A DNA stretch of 34,970 bases from Nitrospiraceae bacterium. GTDB taxonomy: Bacteria > Nitrospirota > Thermodesulfovibrionia > UBA6902. Within the stretch, counting starts at the first letter, position 1. Every line of letters begins with the position of its first letter. Location of the stretch: positions 1 to 34,970 of the forward strand of contig QZKO01000087.1 of NCBI GenBank assembly GCA_003599505.1, read 5' to 3'. The position numbers and the translations under genes were made by a program. Shown piece by piece: positions 8,032 through 16,612 of this stretch. The notes below the pieces were generated by a model, which was not told the origin of the DNA, did not search any database, and worked only from the letters and a program-made list of their open reading frames with translations.

Positions 8032-8364
8032 TCATAAGAACTCTTTCCTCACCGGCGACCATGCGTCCACGGCTTTACAGGATTTTTCCCCTGTAGAAGC
8101 AGCGTGAACAATGTTTGACGGAATGGCTATCACGTCACCGGACTTCAGAGCAACAGTCTTACCTCCATAGGAAAAGGTCAGCTCCCCTTCCAGTATCAGG
8201 GTAATCTGCTCTGCCTCGTGCGAATGCTCTGGAAACTTCGTATCAGGCCCCATTTCAAAATACGTGAGCATCGTTTTGTCCAGCCCTACGGCCCACATCT
8301 TCGCGCCGGGGACATTCGGTTTCAGTGATAAATCATCATTGTGATATACTTTTATCTCATTCAT
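8032..8364 (-). CDS. Cupin-domain protein
   Basis: From the ATG at 8364 this is 110 residues. That start is preferred because GGAGG stands 6 nt upstream; an in-frame ATG at 8421 would add 19 poorly conserved residues. A single cupin barrel is visible: PDTKFPEHSHEAEQITLILE supplies the first metal-binding motif (H-x-H and E), and GDVIAIPSNIVHAA the second with its His. The metal-binding residues look intact, so an enzyme or a small-molecule sensor is possible. The gene lies 17 nt before the PLP enzyme gene and is probably co-transcribed with it. The substrate is not evident. Confidence 0.85.
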   Translation of the reverse strand: MNEIKVYHNDDLSLKPNVPGAKMWAVGLDKTMLTYFEMGPDTKFPEHSHEAEQITLILEGELTFSYGGKTVALKSGDVIAIPSNIVHAASTGEKSCKAVDAWSPVRKEFL

Positions 8365-8463
8365 TATTTTCCTCCATCGCCGGCCTTCTATTTCTTTAGG
8401 TACTTCATCTGGATATTCCATAGTATAAGTCCTGCGCCTTCAGGGGGCGCTCTCCATATATCA

Positions 8464-9345
8464 TCAATCCCTTTGCCCAATGATAACCAGCGCCACGCCG
8501 GTCAGGATTATCATCATTGCTGAAATCCCCTTCGCTGTAATCTCTTCACCTGCAAACCATACGCCCAATAACACCGCAATAACAGGGTTGACGTACGCGT
8601 AGCTTGTCGCAAGGGCAGGGCGCACCTTTTCAAGAAGGTAAATGTAGGCAATGAACCCTACGAGTGAACCGAAGACCGCAAGATACAATATCGCGCCTAT
8701 GGAATACAGGCCCGGCGTCCCTGTCATCCGTTCTCCGCTCAGCAAGCTCACAATCAGGACCAGCGCGCCTCCGGCAACCATTTCGATCGCGCTTGCCATT
8801 ATTCCAGGAGGGAGCTTTAATCTCCTGCTCCATACAGAGCCGAAGGCCCATGACATCGCAGCGATGACCAGAGCGGCTGAACCAACCGGATGCGTCCTTA
8901 AATCTGTTTCAAGATTCAGGACAGCGACCCCCGCGAATCCAAGCATCAGACCCGCCCATTCAAAACGGCTTGCCCGGTGCTTCCATATACCCGCGAATAT
9001 TACCGCCCACAGCGGCGTGGTAGCTATCATAAGAGACGCGAGTCCTGACGACACCCACTGTTCTGCGTACGCTACCCCGGCGCTGCCGCCGAAAAGCAGC
9101 AGCCCTCCGATCATGGTCGCGTTTATCCAGTGGGAAAAATCAGGGGCGGATGCGCCTCTGATCCTCAGGAAAAGATACAGGCCGCCTCCCACTGCGAGAA
9201 AGCGTATCCCCATCATGAAGAAAGGCGGAAAATCCTCCAGCGCTATTTTTATAGCGAGGTATGTCGAACCCCAGGAGATGTAAACGGCAAGCAGGGCCAG
9301 CATTATCCTCGCTTTGCCGTCTCCTTTAATTGCTTTTTTGAACAT
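8464..9345 (-). CDS. EamA/DMT-family exporter, YedA-like
   Basis: This 293-residue integral membrane protein has about ten hydrophobic helices in two EamA repeats. The opening LLAVYISWGSTYLAIKIALE and DFPPFFMMGIRFLAVGG is the characteristic YedA/RhaT-type start; the second repeat includes AAMSWAFGSVWSRR and ends PVIAVLLGVWFAGEEITAKG. Members export amino acids or related metabolites; the substrate here is unknown. The gene is first in a minus-strand series with the cupin and the PLP enzyme, 99 nt before the cupin start. No strong ribosome site is seen before the ATG. An isolated promoter-terminator unit lies 146 nt upstream and could be its leader. Confidence 0.9.
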   Translation of the reverse strand: MFKKAIKGDGKARIMLALLAVYISWGSTYLAIKIALEDFPPFFMMGIRFLAVGGGLYLFLRIRGASAPDFSHWINATMIGGLLLFGGSAGVAYAEQWVSSGLASLMIATTPLWAVIFAGIWKHRASRFEWAGLMLGFAGVAVLNLETDLRTHPVGSAALVIAAMSWAFGSVWSRRLKLPPGIMASAIEMVAGGALVLIVSLLSGERMTGTPGLYSIGAILYLAVFGSLVGFIAYIYLLEKVRPALATSYAYVNPVIAVLLGVWFAGEEITAKGISAMMIILTGVALVIIGQRD

Positions 9346-9361
9346 GTTTTAAAATAATTTC

Positions 9362-9440
9362 AGCCACGAATTTCCACGAATTGCCTCGAATGAATCAGGA
9401 GCAGATTTTTATTCGTGCTTATTCGTGTACATTCGTGGCT
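9362..9440. repeat. ACGAAT/ATTCGT inverted-repeat element
   Basis: AGCCACGAAT (9362-9371) is the exact reverse complement of ATTCGTGGCT (9431-9440). Between them lie further ACGAAT, CGAATGAAT, ATTCGTG and ATTCGTGT words, so the whole 79 nt can fold as a long hairpin. It has the look of a dispersed non-coding repeat rather than a gene-specific site. Confidence 0.7.
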
Positions 9441-9490
9441 ATCTCCTTTTCTTTACTTTCCCTGCATCCCATTTCATGGCGCATCTCCCA

Positions 9491-9523
9491 AAATAAAAAA
9501 GCCGCGGATTTTATTCCGCGGCC
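9491..9523 (-). terminator. Strong rho-independent terminator of the small unit
   Basis: On the minus strand GCCGCGGA (9522-9515), a 6-nt loop and UCCGCGGC (9508-9501) are followed by UUUUUUAUUU. It closes the transcript that starts near 9640. Confidence 0.85.
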
Positions 9524-9553
9524 TTTGAAGTTTCCCTGTTATCCGATTAACAG

Positions 9554-9640
9554 TTAATAGAATACCTCCCCGGCCACGGCATTTATATGCCATGCGGCTT
9601 TAAGGACTCTTTTAGCCATTAACGGATTTGAGTAAAACAT
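9554..9640 (-). CDS. Possible 28-residue leaderless peptide
   Basis: The predicted transcript start (A at about 9640) falls on an ATG that opens a 28-codon frame, reading MFYSNPLMAKRVLKAAWHIN then AVAGEVFY. No Shine-Dalgarno exists, so translation would be leaderless or would start at the second Met (9619). The stop is followed by a hairpin and the terminator, a layout seen with leader peptides, but no run of one regulatory codon is present. Coding status is uncertain and the same bases may serve only as RNA structure. Confidence 0.3.
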   Translation of the reverse strand: MFYSNPLMAKRVLKAAWHINAVAGEVFY

Positions 9641-9646
9641 GTTATC

Positions 9647-9675
9647 AGTATAGAGAAAGATATTTTTCGTGTCAA
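9647..9675 (-). promoter_or_regulatory. Near-consensus sigma-70 promoter
   Basis: On the minus strand TTGACA (9675-9670), exactly 17 nt, then TATACT (9652-9647). This is the best promoter match in the window and it drives the small unit at 9491-9640. The bases on the other side (9676-9837) are AT-rich and hold only a weak candidate promoter (TTGTGG, 16 nt, TATAAA, about 9745-9772) for the next plus-strand gene. Confidence 0.8.
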
Positions 9676-9837
9676 GCAAAATCTGCAATAAGTTATATAA
9701 AAAAATTACGTAATATTTAAAAAAATATCTTATGCTCCAGGCATTGTGGTCGCGGTCTTCACTTTTATAAACCGGAAGAGTTAATATATTTTCTCAAATA
9801 ATATGCGGTTACTGATAATTTGAAAAGGGGAAAAATT

Positions 9838-11058
9838 ATGAAATACATCGTACTGGTAGGCGACGGGATGGCGGACAGGCCGATGAAAGAGCTTGGAGGC
9901 AAGACCTGCCTGCAAAAAGCGCGTACGCCGAATATGGACCTGATTGCGCGCGGGGGTAACGCGGGCAGGGTGAGGACAATACCCAAAGGGTTTGAGCCGG
10001 GCTCCGACGTCGCGAACCTTTCCATCCTCGGTTACAACCCTTCAAAATACTACAGCGGCAGGGCCCCGGTCGAGGCGGTCTTCAGGGGGATTGACCTGGG
10101 TCCGGAAGATATAGCATTCAGATGTAACCTCGTGACTTTGGATTTTTCAGGTACCGGCGGAAGGAAATCGGCCCGCATGCAGGATTATAGCGCCGGACAT
10201 ATCACGACCAGGGAAGCGGGAAAACTTATCAGGGACATCAATAAAAAATTGGGCGGAAGGGAAATTGTTTTTTATCCCGGAGTGAGTTACCGCCATTTGA
10301 TGATCTGGAAAAACGGGGAGGAGAAAATCAGGTGCACTCCGCCACATGATATCACAGGGAAGAAGATAAGCGGTCATCTCCCTGCAGGAAACGGCTCTGA
10401 AATCCTTAACGTGCTTATGGAGCAGTCGACGGAAATATTATTGTCGAACCAGGTCAATAAAGAAAGACTCAGAAAAGGGCAAAACCCGGCCAACAGCGTC
10501 TGGTTCTGGGGACAGGGCAGAAAATTATCCGTCCCGGGATTTAAAGATAAATATAATCTCAGGGGCGCTCTAATATCGGCAGTTGATTTGACGAAAGGAC
10601 TCGGCCTGTGCGCGGGCTTTGATATCATCAACGTAAAAGGCGCGACGGGGTATATCGACACCAATTACGCAGGCAAGGCAAATGCCGCGCTGAAGGCGCT
10701 GAAGAAGTACGACATTGTCTATGTTCACGTTGAAGCGCCCGACGAAGCGGGACATAACGGAGACGCAAAGATAAAAATAAAGGCGATAGAGGACTTTGAT
10801 TCAAAGGTTGTCGGCGCGGTGCTGAAAGGGATCAGGAATTTCAAAGAATACCGTATCCTGCTTTTGCCGGACCACGCGACACCGGTCAGGGCGAGAACGC
10901 ATACGCCTGAGCCGGTCCCGTTTGCGATTTACGGGACAGGCATAAGTCCGAAAAATAAAAAGACCACATCATTCTCTGAAAGTATCTGCAGGATGAGGAA
11001 CGCGCTGTCTTTTGAAAAGGGATATAAGCTGATGGATTATTTTACAAGGAGGTCTTAG
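9838..11058 (+). CDS. Phosphoglycerate-mutase-like protein, proposed homoserine kinase
   Basis: From the ATG at 9838 (after AAGGGG) this is 406 residues; a TTG at 9820 is the weaker start. It belongs to the alkaline-phosphatase superfamily group of cofactor-independent phosphoglycerate mutase (COG3635). It shows Asp9 in [11 protein letters not shown], the nucleophile Ser62 in [11 protein letters not shown], and the metal-binding stretches [13 protein letters not shown] and LLPDHATP. The same family includes TIGR02535, proposed as a substitute homoserine kinase in genomes lacking thrB. The next genes are aspartokinase (4 nt after the stop) and citramalate synthase, an amino-acid context that favours the homoserine-kinase role over glycolysis. 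This is inference; mutase activity is not excluded. Confidence 0.82.
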   Translation: MKYIVLVGDGMADRPMKELGGKTCLQKARTPNMDLIARGGNAGRVRTIPKGFEPGSDVANLSILGYNPSKYYSGRAPVEAVFRGIDLGPEDIAFRCNLVTLDFSGTGGRKSARMQDYSAGHITTREAGKLIRDINKKLGGREIVFYPGVSYRHLMIWKNGEEKIRCTPPHDITGKKISGHLPAGNGSEILNVLMEQSTEILLSNQVNKERLRKGQNPANSVWFWGQGRKLSVPGFKDKYNLRGALISAVDLTKGLGLCAGFDIINVKGATGYIDTNYAGKANAALKALKKYDIVYVHVEAPDEAGHNGDAKIKIKAIEDFDSKVVGAVLKGIRNFKEYRILLLPDHATPVRARTHTPEPVPFAIYGTGISPKNKKTTSFSESICRMRNALSFEKGYKLMDYFTRRS

Positions 11059-11062
11059 TTTC

Positions 11063-12277
11063 ATGCTGATCGTCCAGAAATACGGAGGAACATCTGTCGC
11101 GAATGCGGACAGGATCAAGGCTGTGGCGGAGCGTGTCGCGAAGGCCGCGAAGGAAGGACACAAGGTAGTCGTTGTTGTCTCCGCAATGGCGGGTGAGACG
11201 GACAAGTTGATAGGGCTTGCCAATCAGATATCCACTAATCCCGGAGAGAGGGAGATGGACCTCCTCCTGTCGTCAGGCGAGCGCATAACCAGCGCGCTTA
11301 CTGCCATGGCTGTGGAAGCCCTTGGGTATAAAGCGATAGCATTTACGGGCCGGCAGATGGGCATCATTACGGACGCGGTCCACACAAAGGCAAGGATAGA
11401 GAAGATCACCGGTGAACGGGCCAGGAAAGCATTGGACGAAAACTACGTAATTGTTGTCGCGGGGTTCCAGGGAATAACCGGGACTGATGACGTCACGACC
11501 CTCGGGAGGGGAGGGTCCGATCTTTCCGCGGTCGCCATAGCGTCGGCGCTGAATGCCGACCTGTGCGAAATTTATACGGACGTTGACGGGGTCTACACAA
11601 CAGACCCCAATATCGCGCCCGAGGCCAGGAAACTGGAAAAGATCTCTTATGAAGAAATGCTGGAGCTCGCGAGTCTCGGGGCGAAGGTCCTTCAGACGAG
11701 GTCAGTTGAGTTTGCAATGAAATACGAGGTGCCTGTGGTTGTGAGGTCAAGCTTCAATGATAACCCGGGAACGCTTGTCACCAGGGAGGATAAGGATATG
11801 GAAAAGGTAGTTGTGTCCGGAGTCGCTTACGACAAGAACCAGTCGAAGATTACCGTCAAGACAGTGCCGGATAAACCCGGAATCGCTGCAAGACTTTTTA
11901 AAGCTATCGCCGATGCGAATATCGTAGTGGACATGATAGTGCAGAATATCAGCATAGGCGGAAACGCTACGGATATATCGTTTACCGTGCCCAAGACCGA
12001 CAGCAAGAAGACCCTCGCGCTGACCGAGAAGATCGCGGGGGAACTTGAGGCAAAAGGCGTTGATCTCAGAGAAGATATAGCGAAAATATCCGTTGTGGGC
12101 GTCGGCATGAGGACGCATTCCGGTGTGGCGTCCCAGATGTTCGACACCCTCGCGAAACATGGTATCAACATCATGATGATAAGCACGTCCGAGATAAAGG
12201 TTTCCTGCATTATCGAACTTAAATACACCGAACTTGCCGTCAGGGTGTTGCATGAGGCGTTCGGGTTGTCGCAGTAA
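11063..12277 (+). CDS. lysC: Aspartate kinase
   Basis: This 404-residue enzyme phosphorylates aspartate, the first step to lysine, threonine and methionine. The N-terminus [20 protein letters not shown] is the kinase signature. [20 protein letters not shown] and [16 protein letters not shown] follow at about 150-185. Two ACT regulatory domains are at the C-terminus: [20 protein letters not shown] at about 270 and [20 protein letters not shown] at about 350. Feedback inhibition by lysine and/or threonine is therefore likely. The ribosome site AGGAGG lies inside the last codons of the preceding gene, so the two are coupled. The length is normal for a monofunctional LysC. Confidence 0.97.
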   Translation: MLIVQKYGGTSVANADRIKAVAERVAKAAKEGHKVVVVVSAMAGETDKLIGLANQISTNPGEREMDLLLSSGERITSALTAMAVEALGYKAIAFTGRQMGIITDAVHTKARIEKITGERARKALDENYVIVVAGFQGITGTDDVTTLGRGGSDLSAVAIASALNADLCEIYTDVDGVYTTDPNIAPEARKLEKISYEEMLELASLGAKVLQTRSVEFAMKYEVPVVVRSSFNDNPGTLVTREDKDMEKVVVSGVAYDKNQSKITVKTVPDKPGIAARLFKAIADANIVVDMIVQNISIGGNATDISFTVPKTDSKKTLALTEKIAGELEAKGVDLREDIAKISVVGVGMRTHSGVASQMFDTLAKHGINIMMISTSEIKVSCIIELKYTELAVRVLHEAFGLSQ

Positions 12278-12295
12278 TTATGTTAAAATAGCGCC

Positions 12296-13858
12296 ATGCG
12301 AAAAGTTGAATTATATGATACGACATTAAGGGACGGCGCCCAGTCGGAAGAGATCTCGTTTTCCGTTGAGGACAAGTTAAGGATCGCCCGCAAGCTTGAC
12401 GAGTTCGGCGTCCATTACATCGAAGGCGGGTGGCCCGGAGCTAATCCCCGCGACGCGGAGTTTTTTGAAAAGGTCAGGAAGCATAAATTCATTACTTCAA
12501 AACTCGCGGCGTTCGGCGCGACGCACAGGGCGTCGCTCAAGGTAAATGAAGACCCGAGCATAAAGGCGCTGCTTGCCGCAAAAACCCCTGTAGTCACTAT
12601 TGTGGGCAAGACATGGGACTTTCATGTAAGGGAAGCATTGAGGGTTTCAAACCAGACAAACCTCGAGCTTATTTACAACACTATCTCATATCTCAGGAGA
12701 AAAGTCCCACAGGTCTTTTTCGACGCCGAGCATTTTTTTGACGGCTACAAGGCAAATCCCGAATACGCGCTCAAGACGCTTGACGCGGCTGTTTCCGCCG
12801 GAGCGGACTGCCTGGTGTTGTGTGATTCAAACGGCGGGACCTTACCGAATGATATCGGGAAAATAGTCCGGACCGTTTACGATAAATTTAAAACACCTCT
12901 CGGCATCCACGCTCATAATGATTCCGAATGCGCTGTCGCCAATTCCATCATCGCCGTGGAACACGGCGCCGTGCAGGTGCAGGGGACGATCAACGGTCTC
13001 GGTGAGAGGTGCGGCAATGCCAACCTGATTTCAGTGATTCCTAACTTAAAGGTTAAGCTTAAGATAAACTGTATAACGGATGGTAAATTAAAGAAATTAA
13101 AGGATGTATCCCGGTTTGTGACCGAGATTGCCAACCTCAGGCCTTTCAAGAGGCAGCCATATGTCGGTGACAGCGCGTTCGCGCATAAAGGCGGCATACA
13201 CGTAAGCGCGATCCTGAGGCACCCGGAGACATATGAGCACATTAAGCCTGACGTTGTCGGTAATTACCAGAGAGTGCTTATCTCCGACCTCGGCGGAAGG
13301 GGCAATATTATCAAGAAAGCCAGAGAGGTCAATCTTAAGGTTGATCCTGATTCTCCTGAGATAGCTCATATTGCCAGGCAGATGAAGGAGCTTGAGAACC
13401 AGGGGTTTCAGTTTGAAGGCGCTGAAGCTTCATTCGAGCTTTTAATGAAAAAGACCTTCAAACTTCACAGGAAATTCTTTGAGCTTACAGGTTTCAGGGT
13501 AATTGTGGAAAAAAGGAGTGAAGGCGAAGAATGCCTGAGTGAAGCCACAATTATGCTGAAAGTCGACGGGAAACCGGAGCACACTGCGGCGACAGGTCAT
13601 GGCCCCGTAAACGCGCTTGACGCTGCTTTGAGAAAGGCTCTTGAAAAATTCTATCCGCAGTTGAAAAAAGTAAGACTGCTCGACTATAAAGTAAGGGTGC
13701 TGACAGCGGGAACAGGCACTGCCGCAAAGGTCAGGGTACTGATAGAATCCGGCGATGACGTTCACAAATGGGGCACAGTCGGCGTTTCCGAGAACATCAT
13801 CGAGGCCTCCTGGCAGGCGCTCGTGGACAGCATAGAGTATAAACTTTTGAGAGGATGA
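12296..13858 (+). CDS. cimA: (R)-citramalate synthase
   Basis: The 520-residue protein condenses pyruvate with acetyl-CoA to citramalate, the threonine-independent entry into isoleucine synthesis. The DRE-TIM motif is [20 protein letters not shown] at residues 6-25. The metal-binding His pair lies in [15 protein letters not shown] (about 202-216), followed by [15 protein letters not shown]. The C-terminal third is the LeuA-type dimer and regulatory domain ([20 protein letters not shown]). Length and order fit the CimA subgroup TIGR00977 rather than LeuA or NifV. It follows lysC by 18 nt. With the neighbouring homoserine kinase candidate and aspartokinase, the cluster supplies the aspartate-family and isoleucine pathways. 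No attenuator was seen upstream. The ATG has no obvious strong ribosome site. Confidence 0.95.
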   Translation: MRKVELYDTTLRDGAQSEEISFSVEDKLRIARKLDEFGVHYIEGGWPGANPRDAEFFEKVRKHKFITSKLAAFGATHRASLKVNEDPSIKALLAAKTPVVTIVGKTWDFHVREALRVSNQTNLELIYNTISYLRRKVPQVFFDAEHFFDGYKANPEYALKTLDAAVSAGADCLVLCDSNGGTLPNDIGKIVRTVYDKFKTPLGIHAHNDSECAVANSIIAVEHGAVQVQGTINGLGERCGNANLISVIPNLKVKLKINCITDGKLKKLKDVSRFVTEIANLRPFKRQPYVGDSAFAHKGGIHVSAILRHPETYEHIKPDVVGNYQRVLISDLGGRGNIIKKAREVNLKVDPDSPEIAHIARQMKELENQGFQFEGAEASFELLMKKTFKLHRKFFELTGFRVIVEKRSEGEECLSEATIMLKVDGKPEHTAATGHGPVNALDAALRKALEKFYPQLKKVRLLDYKVRVLTAGTGTAAKVRVLIESGDDVHKWGTVGVSENIIEASWQALVDSIEYKLLRG

Positions 13859-13867
13859 ATGAGCTAT

Positions 13868-13956
13868 AAGCTTTAAGCTATTAGCTATAAGCAGTAAGCT
13901 AATAGTAAAAACGGGTTGTCTTAAGCTTATCGCTAACAGCTAATAGCTTAAAGCTT
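13868..13956. repeat. Perfect 19-bp inverted repeat, AGCT-TAAGC family
   Basis: The arm at 13868-13886 (AAGCTTTAAGCTATTAGCT) is the exact reverse complement of the arm at 13938-13956. The 51-nt centre holds more AGCTATAAGC and TAAGCTTATCGC words. The element fills almost the whole gap between cimA and the rseC-like gene and ends 8 nt before the latter's ATG, which lacks a normal ribosome site. A smaller relative is at 1606-1634. Confidence 0.8.
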
Positions 13957-13963
13957 TTCTATT

Positions 13964-14398
13964 ATGATGGAAGAAACCGGCATAGTCACAAAAACAGAAG
14001 GCATTATGGCAAAAGTAGCCGTGCAGAAACGGGGCACATGTGAAGGGTGCGGCGCCAGAGGAGTCTGTGAAACGACTGAAGGAGGAATGGAGATAGACGC
14101 CCTGAACCCTGTCCAGGCAAAAGTCGGCCAGACAGTGAAGGTTTCAATCAAACCTTCAACATATCTGAAAGGCACCATGCTGGTGTACGGAATCCCTCTC
14201 ACAGCCCTGATTGCCGGCGCGATAATCGGCAAGAATATCGGCGAAACATATATGAAAGAGACGGGCTCGGACCTGATTGCCGCCATAGCAGGGTTCGGCG
14301 CACTTATAATCTCGTTCTTTGGAATAAAGATATGGACGCGCAAGGCTGAGACAAAGACAGAATACAAACCGGTTATCGAGGAGATAATAAAAGAATAA
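13964..14398 (+). CDS. rseC: RseC/MucC-family membrane protein
   Basis: This 144-residue protein has the RseC layout. A short cytoplasmic N-terminal domain carries a Cys cluster (KRGTCEGCGARGVCE, Cys at about residues 25, 28 and 33). Next comes a beta segment DALNPVQAKVGQTVKVSIKP. Two transmembrane helices are at about 66-86 (MLVYGIPLTALIAGAIIG) and 98-117 (LIAAIAGFGALIISFFGI). In E. coli RseC works with the Rsx complex, a homologue of Rnf, in reducing SoxR; here a complete Rnf operon lies 10 kb downstream, so a role as an Rnf accessory or iron-sulfur factor is plausible. Two adjacent ATGs (13964, 13967) are possible starts; neither has a clear ribosome site. Confidence 0.85.
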   Translation: MMEETGIVTKTEGIMAKVAVQKRGTCEGCGARGVCETTEGGMEIDALNPVQAKVGQTVKVSIKPSTYLKGTMLVYGIPLTALIAGAIIGKNIGETYMKETGSDLIAAIAGFGALIISFFGIKIWTRKAETKTEYKPVIEEIIKE

Positions 14399-14475
14399 GG
14401 GGTCAAGGGGTCAAGGGGTCAGGGGGTCAAGAGAAAAAAGACTTGTACCCCCGGCCCCTCGGCCCCTTGAACCCT
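14399..14475 (+). repeat. G-run minisatellite, hairpin or G-quadruplex
   Basis: Starting at the base after the rseC stop, four G-runs (14399-14402, 14407-14410, 14415-14418, 14422-14426) are separated by TCAA, TCAA and TCA. This is a canonical four-tetrad G-quadruplex motif on the coding strand. About 20 nt later the C-rich stretch 14447-14475 can pair back with it, with CAAG/CTTG closing the loop, so an imperfect long hairpin is the competing fold. It may act as a terminator or as an mRNA element before the GTPase gene, whose ribosome site GGGAGGA follows. Confidence 0.7.
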
Positions 14476-14500
14476 CCAATTAATACAGGGAGGATATTAC

Positions 14501-16588
14501 ATGAACTTCGATGTTGAGAAAATCAGGAATGTCGCGATAATCGCTCACGGCGGGGCCGGAAAGACTTCTCTTGTCGAGGCCATACTTTTTGATGCAAAGG
14601 CCACTGACAGAATGGGTACGGTCCAGGACGGGACCACAGTTACTGATTATGAAACGGAAGAAATCAACAGAAAAATATCGATATCTTCCGCAACAGCCTT
14701 TTGCGACTGGAAGGGGTACAGGTTTAATCTGGTTGACACTCCCGGTTATATCAATTTTATCGAAGACACCAGATGCTGTCTCAGCGCCGTCGACGGCGCC
14801 ATAGTAATCGTAAGCGCGTTATCAGGGGTAAAAGCCGAGACTGAAAAAATCTGGCAATTTGCGTGCAAGTATGAGATCCCCAGACTCGTCTTCATTAATA
14901 AACTGGACAGGGAAAATGCCGACTTCAGGATGGCCCTGAGCGACCTCGAGAAATCTTACGGTTCATCCGCCATACCGCTGAATATTCCCATTGGAGCGGA
15001 AAACAGTTTCGAAGGGGTCATCGATCTCGTCAACCTGAAGGCGTATACATACAATAATGGGAATCCGGCGGAAGGGGCCATCCCCGACGCGTACAAAAAA
15101 GATGTTGAAGAGTACCGGAAATTACTGATTGAGAAGATAGCGGAATCCGATGACGCGCTGCTTGAGAAGTACCTTGAAGGGGCAGAACTCACGGCAGAAG
15201 AGGTAAGGAAAGGCATCAGATGGGGATCCATCACCCGGAGGTTCATTCCTGTTGTATGCGGCTCCGCGACCAGGAACATCGGCATTCAGCAACTGCTTGA
15301 CACTGTAATACTCTGTCTTCCCTCTCCCGGCGATAAGGCAAATATAACCCCTATTGCGGGCAAAGACCCTAAAACAGGAGAAGAGAAGAAGAGGAAGCCT
15401 GTTGCGACCGAACCCCTCTCGGCGCGCGTGTTCAAGACCATCGCGGACCCTTTTGCAGGAAAGCTTACCCTGTTCCGCGTGTACTCGGGAATATTGAAAG
15501 CGGACACGGCAGTGTATAACGCCACCCGCGATGTCAAAGAGAAGGTGGGACATATTTTTTATCTTCTCGGCAAGAAGCAGGTGCCTGTGAATCAGGCGGG
15601 TCCTGGAGAGATTGCAGCGGTCGCAAAACTGAAAGATACGCAAACCGGGGACACCATAACCGACGCCGGGCATCACCTGATTTTTGAGCCTGTACAGTTT
15701 TCCGACCCTATGATTTCGTACGCGATAGAAGCTAAAACGAGGGGGGATGAAGAAAAGATCAGCACGGCCCTCCACAGGATGCTTGAAGAAGACCCTACGC
15801 TTAAATTCCACAGGGACGCCGATACAAAAGAGATGATACTTGCCGGGATGGGACAGGTGCATCTTGAAGTGACCCTTGAGAAGCTGAAAAGGAAATTCGG
15901 GGTCGAGGTCCTCATGAAGACCCCCAAGATCCCTTACCGGGAAACCATCAAGGCTGTTTCAAGCGCGCAGGGCAGATACAAGAAACAGTCCGGAGGAAGA
16001 GGGCAATACGGCGACTGCTGGATAAAGATCGAGCCGCTTCCCAAGGGCAGCGGATTTGAGTTCGTCGACAACATCGTAGGCGGGGTCATCCCCAGGCAAT
16101 ATATTCCCGCCGTTGAGAAAGGCATTATTGACGCTATGAAGGACGGGTTGATTGCCGGGTACCCGGTAGTCGATATGAGGGCGACCCTCTATGACGGTTC
16201 ATACCATACCGTCGATTCATCTGAAATGGCCTTCAAGATAGCGGGCTCCATGGCTCTGAAGAACGCGGCCCAGAACGCGAAAGTCATCATCCTTGAGCCG
16301 ATCGTCAAAGTGGAAGTAATTATCCCCGACGAATTCCTGGGGGCCGTCATCGGGGACCTCAACTCCAAACGCGGGAAGGTGCAGGGCGTGGAGCCGCAGG
16401 CTGGAGGCAACCAGAAGATCATGGCGCAGGTGCCGATGTCCGAGATACTGACCTACGCGAACCAGCTCAACTCCCTGACCAGCGGACGGGGCATTTATAC
16501 GATGGAGGCGTCTCATTACGAGGAAGTGCCTTCACACCTTGCTCAGAAGATCGTCGCGCAGAAGACGGAGGCGAAGAAAGAAGAGTAA
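14501..16588 (+). CDS. Elongation factor G-like GTPase (EF-G2 type)
   Basis: The 695-residue protein has all EF-G domains. The P-loop is AHGGAGKTS (15-23), where canonical EF-G has AHIDAGKT. The switch region TVTDYETEEINRKISIS replaces the usual TVTDWMEQEQERGITI. G3 is DTPGYINF and G4 NKLD. Domains II-V follow, with domain IV containing GRGQYGDCWIKIEPLPKGSG and domain V VKVEVIIPDEFLGAVIGDLN. The altered P-loop and switch I place it with the second EF-G-like group found beside the true fusA in many bacteria, whose function (translocation or recycling variant) is not settled. A normal fusA would be expected elsewhere in the genome. The gene ends in a good terminator. Confidence 0.88.
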   Translation: MNFDVEKIRNVAIIAHGGAGKTSLVEAILFDAKATDRMGTVQDGTTVTDYETEEINRKISISSATAFCDWKGYRFNLVDTPGYINFIEDTRCCLSAVDGAIVIVSALSGVKAETEKIWQFACKYEIPRLVFINKLDRENADFRMALSDLEKSYGSSAIPLNIPIGAENSFEGVIDLVNLKAYTYNNGNPAEGAIPDAYKKDVEEYRKLLIEKIAESDDALLEKYLEGAELTAEEVRKGIRWGSITRRFIPVVCGSATRNIGIQQLLDTVILCLPSPGDKANITPIAGKDPKTGEEKKRKPVATEPLSARVFKTIADPFAGKLTLFRVYSGILKADTAVYNATRDVKEKVGHIFYLLGKKQVPVNQAGPGEIAAVAKLKDTQTGDTITDAGHHLIFEPVQFSDPMISYAIEAKTRGDEEKISTALHRMLEEDPTLKFHRDADTKEMILAGMGQVHLEVTLEKLKRKFGVEVLMKTPKIPYRETIKAVSSAQGRYKKQSGGRGQYGDCWIKIEPLPKGSGFEFVDNIVGGVIPRQYIPAVEKGIIDAMKDGLIAGYPVVDMRATLYDGSYHTVDSSEMAFKIAGSMALKNAAQNAKVIILEPIVKVEVIIPDEFLGAVIGDLNSKRGKVQGVEPQAGGNQKIMAQVPMSEILTYANQLNSLTSGRGIYTMEASHYEEVPSHLAQKIVAQKTEAKKEE

Positions 16589-16612
16589 GAGCGATCAGGA
16601 CCGCACTTTATT

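Larger units (their letters stand above)
9491..9640 (-). ncRNA. Isolated small transcript, structured RNA or leader
   Basis: A near-consensus promoter (9675-9647) and a strong terminator (ending about 9491) frame a transcript of about 150 nt. Within it three more hairpins can form: GGCU...AGCC at the 5' side; an 8-bp stem CAUGGCAU/AUGCCGUG with loop AUAA; and CUGUUA/UAACAG with loop AUCGGA. In addition AUCCG near the 5' end can pair with CGGAU near the third hairpin, so alternative folds are possible. I compared it by eye with 6S RNA, SRP RNA, T-box, SAM, cobalamin, c-di-GMP, ydaO and yybP consensus features and recognised none. It could be a trans-acting sRNA, an attenuator leader of the exporter gene 146 nt downstream, or the mRNA of the 28-codon ORF listed separately. 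Confidence 0.5.

Noticed and set aside
9491-9640. 6S RNA, SRP RNA, T-box or SAM riboswitch
   Set aside because: None of the conserved words of these families (for example the SRP GGAAGGAAGCAG core or the T-box GGTGGNACCGCG) is present.
12278-12295. Attenuator or T-box before cimA
   Set aside because: Only 18 nt separate lysC and cimA, too short for a leader structure.
13948-14406. 152-codon minus-strand frame
   Set aside because: It mirrors the rseC gene, whose membrane helices and Cys cluster are convincing.
15122-15862. 246-codon minus-strand frame
   Set aside because: It is antisense to the EF-G-like gene and reflects codon bias; the sense protein has all GTPase motifs.
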